The notes under the pieces: model-generated
The model's input: the letters and a program-made list of their open reading frames with translations, nothing else
What the model was told of the DNA's origin: nothing
The model's database searches: none
In this document: in pieces, positions 15,393 through 23,074 of the stretch
Position numbering within the stretch: position 1 is the stretch's first letter
Layout: each line of letters starts with the position of its first letter
From: Bacteroidota bacterium
GTDB taxonomy: Bacteria; Bacteroidota; Bacteroidia; Bacteroidales; VadinHA17
Assembly (NCBI GenBank): GCA_023430725.1
Contig: JAEYZD010000106.1
Location: 1 to 26,104, forward strand
Direction: 5' to 3'
DNA length: 26,104 bases
Position numbers and translations under genes: made by a program

Positions 15393-16844
15393 ATGCAATC
15401 CGCTACAGGAAAACTTTCGTTCAGGGAGAAGCTGGGCTACAGTCTCGGGGACGGTGCCGCCAACTTCATTTTTCAGACAATGATGCTGCTTCAGCTGAGT
15501 TTTTACACAGACACCTTTGGCCTGTCAGCCGGGGCTGCTGCAACCCTGTTTCTGGTCGCAAGGCTCTGGGGGGCCGTCTGTGACCCTATCTTCGGGGCCC
15601 TGGCAGACCGCACCAACACCCGATGGGGCAAATTCAGGCCATGGATTCTCTGGACTGCCGTTCCTTTCGGTGTACTGGGGTATCTGGCCTTCAGGACACC
15701 TGATTTTGGTGAGGCCGGCAAACTGGTTTACGCCTATGCCACATACCTGCTGCTGCTTACAGTCTACTCAGCAAACAACAATCCCTACTCGGCACTCAGC
15801 GGTGTGATCACCGGCAACATGAAGGAGCGCACAAGCCTGTCATCGGTGAGGTTCGTGGTGGTCACCCTTGCAACTATAGCAATCATGGGTTTCACACTGC
15901 CGATGGTCAATCACTTCGGGGCCGGAGACAGTGCAAAGGGATACCAGATAACGATGGGTATCTTCAGCGTTCTTGCAATAATCTTCTTTTTCATAACCTT
16001 CTTCAGCACAAAAGAAAGGATCGCTCCTCCCCCGCAGCAGAAGAGCTCACTGAAGCAGGACCTGCTGGACCTCGTCCACAACAGGCAATGGGTACTGATG
16101 TTCGTGGTTTTTCTGTTCATGTTCATCTTCCTCGCAATGCGAAACAGCATCCTGCTGTACTACTTCAAGTATTATCTCGATCCTGAAAGCATGCGCGAAT
16201 TTCTTGTGAACATTGACAAGGGGCTCTTCGGCCTGCTGGAAGGACTCAAACTCACAGCCTCCGGCGCCAATTATGCTGACAACAGTTTCAGCGTCATTAA
16301 TATTATAGGTCAGCTTTGCGCCATACCCGGCATCGCCGTGGGCAACGCCCTGGCAAGGAGATTTGGAAAACGGGATGTTTTCAAGACATGGCTTATCGTC
16401 GCCGGAATTATGGCCGCCCTGTTCTTTGTGGTGCCACCCTCAGGCATATGGGCAGTACTGATTCTCTCAATCCTGTTCAACTTCTCGTGGGGCGTTACGA
16501 TGCCGCTGCCGTGGGCAATGATGGCCGACGTGGCTGACTACTCGGAGTGGAAATTCAGCCGCCGTGCAACTGGTATCGTCTTTGCCGGCATAGTGGTAGG
16601 ACTGAAGGTCGGACTTGCAATCGGCGGTGCAGTGGCCGGATGGCTGCTTAACGGATACGGTTATGTTGCCAACGTAGTGCAGACACCCACGGCTGTTCAG
16701 GGTATCAGGCTCTCAGTGAGCATATTCCCGGTCATTGCATTGATCCTATGCATTGTAGCGCTCTTTGTCTACGGCATAGGGAAGAAGGTCGAGTACCAGA
16801 TGCAGGATGAACTTGCAGAGAGACGCAAGGCCTACACAGAATAA
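15393..16844 (+). CDS. GPH-family (MelB-like) glycoside:cation symporter, probable xyloside importer
   Basis: A 483-residue inner-membrane carrier of the glycoside-pentoside-hexuronide family in the major facilitator superfamily, with about 12 predicted membrane helices. The family signature region is present at residues 57-86 (the DPIFGALADRT and RWGKFRPW segments). The C-terminal half contains the MADVADYSEW motif typical of this family. By context it should import xylobiose, short xylo-oligosaccharides or aldouronic acids for the cytoplasmic GH3 enzyme. The ATG at 15393 fits the family N-terminus; an upstream TTG at 15312 would add 27 unrelated residues. Of the two Asp residues that bind sodium in MelB, the first position is G60 here and the second is D64, which hints at proton coupling (inference). 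It is the first gene of the rightward operon, ending 51 bases before the GH10 gene. Confidence 0.88.
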   Translation: MQSATGKLSFREKLGYSLGDGAANFIFQTMMLLQLSFYTDTFGLSAGAAATLFLVARLWGAVCDPIFGALADRTNTRWGKFRPWILWTAVPFGVLGYLAFRTPDFGEAGKLVYAYATYLLLLTVYSANNNPYSALSGVITGNMKERTSLSSVRFVVVTLATIAIMGFTLPMVNHFGAGDSAKGYQITMGIFSVLAIIFFFITFFSTKERIAPPPQQKSSLKQDLLDLVHNRQWVLMFVVFLFMFIFLAMRNSILLYYFKYYLDPESMREFLVNIDKGLFGLLEGLKLTASGANYADNSFSVINIIGQLCAIPGIAVGNALARRFGKRDVFKTWLIVAGIMAALFFVVPPSGIWAVLILSILFNFSWGVTMPLPWAMMADVADYSEWKFSRRATGIVFAGIVVGLKVGLAIGGAVAGWLLNGYGYVANVVQTPTAVQGIRLSVSIFPVIALILCIVALFVYGIGKKVEYQMQDELAERRKAYTE

Positions 16845-16895
16845 GCAGGCCGGCAGACACAGACCTTATGTGATAATCTGAAAAATGAAACAACT

Positions 16896-18014
16896 ATGAA
16901 AAAGATACTTATACCGGCAATTGCAGGCTTCGTGATTCTGCTTTCATCGTGCGGAAGCGATGAGACCACCCTTGGCAAGACGTATGAAGATCACTTCCTG
17001 ATAGGCACCGCCATAAACGGGATGCAGATCTCAGGCGCTGATCCGCAGGCCCTGCCTTTCATTGCAAGTCAGTTCAACTCCGTCACCGCGGAGAATGAAA
17101 TGAAATGGGAACGGATCCATCCCCAACCGGGAGTATACAACTTCGGCGTTGCCGACAGTATTGTCGACTTCGCGGAGCTTAACGGAATGAAGGTCATCGG
17201 CCATGTGCTGGTTTGGCACTCCCAGACGCCCTGGTGGGTTTTTCAGGATTCACTTGGCAATCAGCTTACACGCGATGCTCTCCTGGAAAGGATGCGTGAG
17301 CATATCCATACCGTCGTCGGACACTACAAAGGCCGAGTCCTCGGCTGGGACGTGGTCAACGAAGCGGTAAATGAAGACGGATCACTGCGCAAAACAAAAT
17401 GGCTGGAAATTATAGGTGAAGACTACATAGAAAAGGCATTCATCTTTGCCAACGAGGCTGACCCTGATGCAGAACTCTATTACAATGACTATAACAATGA
17501 GGAGCCTGCCAAACTTGCCGGCGTAATCCCCATAATCAAGAATCTTCAGGCAAAAGGGATCCGGATTGACGGTGTGGGAATCCAGGGACACTGGCACCTC
17601 GACTCACCAGACATGGCGATCGTTGACAGGAGCATCGGAGAGTACGGCGCACTGGGGATGAAGGTGATGATCACCGAAATGGAAATCAACGTGCTGCCTA
17701 CTCCGACAAGGTTTTACGGGGCAGAGATCTCGAACAGAGGTGCGTACCTTGACTCACTTAATCCGTATGTGGAAGGACTTCCTGACTCCGTTCAGACGCA
17801 GCTGACAGATCGCTATGCGGAGCTTTTCAGGATACTCCTGAAGCATGACGATGCCGTTACCAGGGTGACCTTCTGGGGCGTACATGACGGCTATTCATGG
17901 AAGAACGGATGGCCTATCCCGGGCCGTACCAACTACCCGCTTCTCTTTGACCGGAACTATGGGCTGAAGCCTGCCTATCATGCAGTCATAAAAGAGGCAG
18001 AAAAAATCAGGTGA
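16896..18014 (+). CDS. GH10 endo-1,4-beta-xylanase, lipoprotein
   Basis: A 372-residue xylanase that cuts internal beta-1,4 bonds in the xylan backbone. A type II signal ends in LSSC with lipidated C19, followed by GSDE; acidic residues right after the cysteine resemble the Bacteroidota surface-export signal, so the enzyme may face outward. A single GH10 TIM barrel fills the rest. The acid/base is E156 in WDVVNEA and the nucleophile is E261 in ITEME. The WHSQTPWW segment (about 107-114) is the usual substrate-site motif. There is no carbohydrate-binding module, and length is normal for a single-domain GH10. Its stop overlaps a possible GTG start of the GH3 gene. Confidence 0.95.
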   Translation: MKKILIPAIAGFVILLSSCGSDETTLGKTYEDHFLIGTAINGMQISGADPQALPFIASQFNSVTAENEMKWERIHPQPGVYNFGVADSIVDFAELNGMKVIGHVLVWHSQTPWWVFQDSLGNQLTRDALLERMREHIHTVVGHYKGRVLGWDVVNEAVNEDGSLRKTKWLEIIGEDYIEKAFIFANEADPDAELYYNDYNNEEPAKLAGVIPIIKNLQAKGIRIDGVGIQGHWHLDSPDMAIVDRSIGEYGALGMKVMITEMEINVLPTPTRFYGAEISNRGAYLDSLNPYVEGLPDSVQTQLTDRYAELFRILLKHDDAVTRVTFWGVHDGYSWKNGWPIPGRTNYPLLFDRNYGLKPAYHAVIKEAEKIR

Positions 18015-18034
18015 CACAATACAAAACAGACGAT

Positions 18035-20308
18035 ATGAAAAAGAAAACTGCAGCGCCCTACAAGGATGCCTCCCTGCCAGTAAGGAAGAGAGTTGAGGAT
18101 CTGATGGGCCGTATGACTATCGAGGAGAAGTGTGCCCAGCTGATGGGCCTCTGGAACGGAGGAGTGGAGGATTTCAAGCCTGAGATCTTCAGTGATCCTG
18201 CAAAGATGAAGGAGATCTTCGGCAACGGATGCCATTCAGTGCACCCTGCCCCGTTCGGCATCAAGGATACAGTCAGGATGCGCAATGCGATCCAGAAATA
18301 TCTTGTCGAAGAGACCCGTCTTGGCATCCCCGCTTTATTTGTCGATGAAGGTCAACACGGCATGATGAGGCCTGAATCAACAGTATTTCCGCAGGCTATA
18401 GGACTGGCATGCTCGTGGGATCCTGCTCTCTTCGAGAAGGTCTACGGCATCGTAGCCCATGAGATGCGCTCCCGCGGCACGCACCATGCACTGACGCCGG
18501 TGATAGACGTGTGCCGTGACCCCCGCTGGGGACGCACCGAGGAGACATACGGCGAAGATCCATACCTGAACGGGATGCTATCGATAGCAGCGGTAAAAGG
18601 ACTGCAAGGCGACGGCAGTGGCAAGGTAGGCAAGGATAACGTTGCAGCTACCCTCAAGCACCTTGTCGGCCACGGCGAGTCCGAGGGAGGGCTGAACCAG
18701 GGCCCCGCCAACTATTCCATGAGGGTGTTGCGCGATTATCACATGCCTCCCTTTAAAATGTGTATTGATCACGCCAAACCGGTTTCGGTAATGCCCTCAT
18801 ACAATGAGGTGGACGGTGTGCCGTCCCATGCCAGCAGGTGGCTGCTGAAGGATCTCCTTCGCGAAGAGTGGGGATACAAGGGAATGATAGTATCTGACTA
18901 CTACGGCGTTGACCATCTGTTCAACAAGCACTTCGTCTGCCATGATGCCACTGAGGCAGCAATGACGGCTTTCAACTGCGGAGTACAGTATGAATTCCCG
19001 CAGGCCAACATGTACAGGGTCCTGCCTGAACTGCTCAAAAAGAAAAAGGTTAAGAAGGAAGATATTGACAAAGCCGTTGAGCAGGTGCTTGCATTCAAGT
19101 TCAGCCTCGGGCTGTTTGAAAACCCGTACGTTGATGAGAAACAGGCAGTCAGCATCAGCAAGTCGCTGGCACACAGGAAAGCTGCACTTAGGGCGGCTCA
19201 TGAATCGATTGTTCTGCTGAAAAATGACGGTCTGCTGCCGCTGAAGAAGGGGAAATACAAGAAGATAGCAGTGATCGGACCATGCGCAAATGATCTCTGG
19301 TTCGGGGGCTACTCCGGGGAGCCGTATGAAAAGGTAAGCCTTCTTGACGGCATCAGGAACAAGGCCGGCAACGGTACGGAGGTGCTCTTTGCGCAGGGGT
19401 GCAGGCTTACTATAAATACCACCCTCAGCTACTTCAACTGGAAATATGATGAGATCAAGGTTGCTTCGCGTGAAGAGAACCTGAAACTGATAAAAGAGGC
19501 TGTTAAGGTTGCCTCCGGCGCTGACCTGGTAATCCTCGCCCTTGGAGAGAACGAACATCTGTGCCGCGAGGCGTGGGCGCAGAACCATATCGGGGATAAC
19601 AATACACTCGATCTGTTCGGTGAGCAGGGGGAGCTGGCAGATGCAGTCACAGCTCTCGGTAAACCGGTGGTCTTGTACCTGATGAACGGCAGGCCTCTCT
19701 CCGTCAATAAGCTGGCAGAGAAAGTCCCGGCAATCGTCGAAGGCTGGTACATGGGTCAGGAGACCGGAACCGCCGCGGCTGACATCCTCTTCGGTGAGGT
19801 AAATCCCTCGGGCAAACTGACAATCACCTTCCCGAAATCAGCCGGACAACTGCCAATGTATTACAACCACAAGCCCAGCGCCCAGTGGCAGGATTACATC
19901 TCACAGGATGTCAAACCGCTGTTCCATTTCGGGTACGGGCTGAGCTATACGAAGTTCAGTTACGGCAAGCCGGTGCTAAGGAAAAGTACAATCAAAAAGG
20001 GGGAATCGGCAAAGGTCACAGTTGAGGTTACAAACGCCGGCAAGGTTGCAGGGGATGAGATAGTGCAGCTTTACATCAGGGACACTGTGAGCAGCGTCAC
20101 AAGACCGGTGAAGGAGCTTAAGGGCTTTGCAAGGATTTCACTGAAACCCGGGGAGACGAAGAAGGTCTCTTTTGACATAACTCCGGATAAGCTGGCATAT
20201 CATAACATTGACATGAAGTTTGTGGTGGAGCCGGGCGATTTTGAGATTATGACGGGACCCTCATCGCGTGACGAGGATCTGCAGAAGACAATACTTAAAG
20301 TGGAATGA
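18035..20308 (+). CDS. GH3 beta-xylosidase (or beta-glucosidase), cytoplasmic
   Basis: A 757-residue GH3 enzyme with the three-part layout of the family: an N-terminal TIM barrel (to about 350), an alpha/beta sandwich (about 380-610) and a C-terminal fibronectin type III-like domain (about 655-745). The nucleophile is D288 in the SDYYG motif, and the acid/base is probably one of the Glu residues near 505-507. No signal peptide is visible, so it should act in the cytoplasm on imported xylo-oligosaccharides and release xylose for XylA and XylB. I chose the ATG at 18035, 20 bases after the GH10 stop. A GTG at 18011 that overlaps that stop is possible and would add eight residues. Beta-xylosidase is preferred over beta-glucosidase by context only. 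Confidence 0.88.
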   Translation: MKKKTAAPYKDASLPVRKRVEDLMGRMTIEEKCAQLMGLWNGGVEDFKPEIFSDPAKMKEIFGNGCHSVHPAPFGIKDTVRMRNAIQKYLVEETRLGIPALFVDEGQHGMMRPESTVFPQAIGLACSWDPALFEKVYGIVAHEMRSRGTHHALTPVIDVCRDPRWGRTEETYGEDPYLNGMLSIAAVKGLQGDGSGKVGKDNVAATLKHLVGHGESEGGLNQGPANYSMRVLRDYHMPPFKMCIDHAKPVSVMPSYNEVDGVPSHASRWLLKDLLREEWGYKGMIVSDYYGVDHLFNKHFVCHDATEAAMTAFNCGVQYEFPQANMYRVLPELLKKKKVKKEDIDKAVEQVLAFKFSLGLFENPYVDEKQAVSISKSLAHRKAALRAAHESIVLLKNDGLLPLKKGKYKKIAVIGPCANDLWFGGYSGEPYEKVSLLDGIRNKAGNGTEVLFAQGCRLTINTTLSYFNWKYDEIKVASREENLKLIKEAVKVASGADLVILALGENEHLCREAWAQNHIGDNNTLDLFGEQGELADAVTALGKPVVLYLMNGRPLSVNKLAEKVPAIVEGWYMGQETGTAAADILFGEVNPSGKLTITFPKSAGQLPMYYNHKPSAQWQDYISQDVKPLFHFGYGLSYTKFSYGKPVLRKSTIKKGESAKVTVEVTNAGKVAGDEIVQLYIRDTVSSVTRPVKELKGFARISLKPGETKKVSFDITPDKLAYHNIDMKFVVEPGDFEIMTGPSSRDEDLQKTILKVE

Positions 20309-21651
20309 CAGGAAGAAAGCCTTCATTTATAATTCTGCTGTTGCTTGTGTCTGTCACTGCGGCTCTGGCACAACCGTCCAGGCAGCAGTGGGACAGTATA
20401 AGGAAGGAGACAGTTGCAGATCATCAGCGAATGATGTCCCTGCTGGGCATTGCATCGCTCAGGCCGGGGGTTGACGGAATGAATCCCGACGCCCCGAATG
20501 CAGCCAACTATGACGAGGCCAAAGCCAATCCATACCCCCGGTTGCCGGATCCGCTGAGGTTCCGCAACGGGAAGAGGGTGAAGAGTGCGAAGGGATGGTG
20601 GAAAAAGAGGCGCAGCGAAATTGTTGAGGATTTTGAAAGAGAGGTTTACGGTCGTGTGCCGGAGAGGATCCCCCCGGTTGCGTGGGTGACTCTTTCAGAA
20701 ATCCACGACACAATCGGAGCTTACCCTGTGATAACAAAGACTCTCGAGGGTCGTGTTCGCGACACATCCGCACCCGGAATTGCCGTAGACATGCAGCTTA
20801 CGCTTACTGTTCCGGCAAATGCTGCGGGGCCGGTGCCGGTGATGATGGAACTTGGCTTCGTATGGCCGGCCGGCATGGGACAGCAACCACAGGCGGGCGG
20901 CCAGCCTTCATGGCAGGAACAGGTGCTAGACAGAGGATGGGGCTTTGCAGTCATGCTGCCCTACACAGTGCAGGCTGACCACGGCGCCGGGCTGAAGCAG
21001 GGTATAATAGGTCTTATTACAAAGGGCGGACCCCGCAAACCAGAAGATTGGGGAGCGCTTCGGGCATGGGCCTGGGGAGCAAGCCGTGCCCTTGATTATT
21101 TTGAGACTGATCCATTGACTGATGCTTCACGGGTTGGCATAGAAGGCAACTCGCGCTTCGGCAAAGCCGCCCTGGTTGCAATGGCCTTTGACTCCAGGTT
21201 TGCAATTGGGTTCATCAGCTCCTCCGGCGCCGGCGGGGCAAAGCTCTACAGGCGCAATGCCGGGGAGGTGGTCGAGAACCTGGCAGCCGACGGTGAATAC
21301 CACTGGATGGCAGGTAATTTCCTGAAATATGCAGGGCCCCTTACATGGGATGACCTGCCTGTAGACTCTCATGAGCTGATCGCCCTCTGTGCCCCACGCC
21401 CGGTCTTCATAAGCAGCGGAACCATTGGCGATGCATGGGTTGACTCACGCGGCATGTTCATGGCAGCTGCAGCAGCAGGACCGGTGTACCTTCTGGTGGG
21501 CGCAAAGGGACTCGGAACTGATGAGTTTCCCTCCATCGGGGAGGGGCTCACCGGAGGAGAGGTTGCTTTCCGGCAACACGAAGGCGGGCATACTCCCGGA
21601 CCCAACTGGCCGGTATTCCTTGAATATGCTGCAGAATATTTCAATAAATAA
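20305..21651 (+). CDS. CE15 glucuronoyl esterase, secreted
   Basis: A 448-residue esterase that cuts the ester between 4-O-methyl-glucuronic acid on xylan and lignin alcohols, thereby separating lignin from hemicellulose. A signal peptide (about 1-22, cleavage after ALA) sends it to the periplasm or beyond. The alpha/beta-hydrolase fold shows the nucleophile S283 in GNSRFGK; the usual motif is GCSRxGK, so N282 replaces Cys. Downstream are the SSSGAGG segment and the RRNAGE motif typical of bacterial CE15. The catalytic His is probably H429 in HEGGHTPG, and an acidic partner may be D376 or D380. The start overlaps the GH3 stop in an ATGA junction. Acetyl-xylan esterases of other families lack this motif set. 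Confidence 0.88.
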   Translation: MTGRKPSFIILLLLVSVTAALAQPSRQQWDSIRKETVADHQRMMSLLGIASLRPGVDGMNPDAPNAANYDEAKANPYPRLPDPLRFRNGKRVKSAKGWWKKRRSEIVEDFEREVYGRVPERIPPVAWVTLSEIHDTIGAYPVITKTLEGRVRDTSAPGIAVDMQLTLTVPANAAGPVPVMMELGFVWPAGMGQQPQAGGQPSWQEQVLDRGWGFAVMLPYTVQADHGAGLKQGIIGLITKGGPRKPEDWGALRAWAWGASRALDYFETDPLTDASRVGIEGNSRFGKAALVAMAFDSRFAIGFISSSGAGGAKLYRRNAGEVVENLAADGEYHWMAGNFLKYAGPLTWDDLPVDSHELIALCAPRPVFISSGTIGDAWVDSRGMFMAAAAAGPVYLLVGAKGLGTDEFPSIGEGLTGGEVAFRQHEGGHTPGPNWPVFLEYAAEYFNK

Positions 21652-21667
21652 CGAAACTGAAAACACT

Positions 21668-23053
21668 ATGAGACAGTCTCTGATACTTTCACTTGTGATT
21701 CTTCTGGCTTTTGTGTGCCAGTCGTGCGGTGATCCTGACGGCCCGCCAGATCCGGTGATTGAACCTGAAATAAATAAAGCGATCATTGATCCGGCTGTGA
21801 GATACCAGGAGATGATCGGCTTCGGAGGGTCACTTACATGGTATTCAGAAAGAGTCACCGCGAGCCCACAGAAGGAGCAGATATGCAAGCTTCTATTCGA
21901 GGATCTCGGAACGGATATTATCAGGTTCAAGAACAATTACTATCCTATGGGATACCCGGCAGTTAAAAGTCCTGCCACGATGGAAAACGGGTCAATAAAG
22001 ACTCTTTATACCGTAACCGGCGATCTTTATGCTATCGCGAAACAGCTAAACCCGGGAATACAGATCCTTGTCAGTTCATGGACTCCCCCTTCGGCATTGA
22101 AAAGCAACAACAACCTTCGGGAGGGTACCCTTAAAAAGGATAACGGAGCCTTCATGTATGAAGCTTTCGGAGAATACTGGAACGATGTCCTGGATAATCT
22201 TCAGTTCAATCCTGACTACATAAGTATACAGAATGAACCGGGATGGATCACCCCCGACTGGGAGACCTGCGAGTGGAGACCGGCGGAAACAGCTGATTTT
22301 CCGGGATATAATGCTGCATTTGACGCTGTTTACAATAAAATCAGCACACGGACGAACCCGCCGAAGATGATCGGACCCGAAGCTGAGAACATTGGTTTCA
22401 GCAGCAAACTGGGCGGTAACACATTCGCAGTTTTTTCAGACCCTCTCAAGAACAAGGCATCACTCGCAGCCTATGCCTATCACACCTACAACTTCCCGTC
22501 CTCGGCCCTGATTGCCCAGACGAAGGCGGATCTCAACATGATCCGTGACAATTATGGCAACAAACCGTGCATAATGACCGAGTATTCCAACTTCACCTGG
22601 CTCAACACTGCATGGTTCATAATCCAGAATCTCAACGAAGCAAACGCCGCAGGCTACATATACTGGCTGATGGCATGGGCTGACTCCAATAATGACTCGA
22701 TGATCAAGCTGAGTTCAACCGGAGCCTATACCCTCACTCCTTTCTATTACGTGATGAAACACTTCTCAAAGGAGATTGACAAGGGATACGTCAGGATTAA
22801 TGTGATCTCCCCGCTGATTCCGATGTCAGGCTTCATTGACCCTTCAGGAAAGAAGATAACAGTTGTTGCGGTTAATCCGAATGAAACAGAATCCCTGTTT
22901 GATTTTGATGTAACAGGCAAGACGATAAAGTCAATACGGGCTGCCCAGACGGATATAGTTGCCTCCTACAAGACGATACAGCCTGCCGGACCGGAACAGT
23001 ATATATTACTGAAGCCCAGGTCAGTAACAACCGTTGTAATTGAGCTGCTATAA
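21668..23053 (+). CDS. GH30 glucuronoxylanase-like glycoside hydrolase, lipoprotein
   Basis: A 461-residue enzyme of family GH30, probably the glucuronoxylan-specific xylanase group, which cuts the backbone next to 4-O-methyl-glucuronic acid side chains. The catalytic residues are E190 (acid/base, in SIQNEP) and E305 (nucleophile, in IMTEYS). A beta-sandwich that packs on the barrel covers about 370-461. The N-terminus is a lipoprotein signal with C20 (or C17) as the lipid cysteine, followed by acidic and proline-rich residues. I chose the ATG at 21668, 16 bases after the CE15 stop, because it begins the signal. Longer reading in this frame extends back into CE15 without homology. I did not verify the Arg that binds the acidic side chain, so the subfamily is inferred from context. 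Confidence 0.87.
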   Translation: MRQSLILSLVILLAFVCQSCGDPDGPPDPVIEPEINKAIIDPAVRYQEMIGFGGSLTWYSERVTASPQKEQICKLLFEDLGTDIIRFKNNYYPMGYPAVKSPATMENGSIKTLYTVTGDLYAIAKQLNPGIQILVSSWTPPSALKSNNNLREGTLKKDNGAFMYEAFGEYWNDVLDNLQFNPDYISIQNEPGWITPDWETCEWRPAETADFPGYNAAFDAVYNKISTRTNPPKMIGPEAENIGFSSKLGGNTFAVFSDPLKNKASLAAYAYHTYNFPSSALIAQTKADLNMIRDNYGNKPCIMTEYSNFTWLNTAWFIIQNLNEANAAGYIYWLMAWADSNNDSMIKLSSTGAYTLTPFYYVMKHFSKEIDKGYVRINVISPLIPMSGFIDPSGKKITVVAVNPNETESLFDFDVTGKTIKSIRAAQTDIVASYKTIQPAGPEQYILLKPRSVTTVVIELL

Positions 23054-23074
23054 CCCGGTCAAAACAATCCGTCT

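Noticed and set aside
18797..19588. 263-codon open frame on the minus strand
   Set aside because: It lies wholly inside the GH3 gene on the opposite strand, shows no recognisable domain, and follows from codon bias in the real gene.
21425..21667. Long N-terminal extension of the GH30 gene
   Set aside because: It overlaps the end of CE15 in another frame, and the lipoprotein signal starts exactly at 21668.
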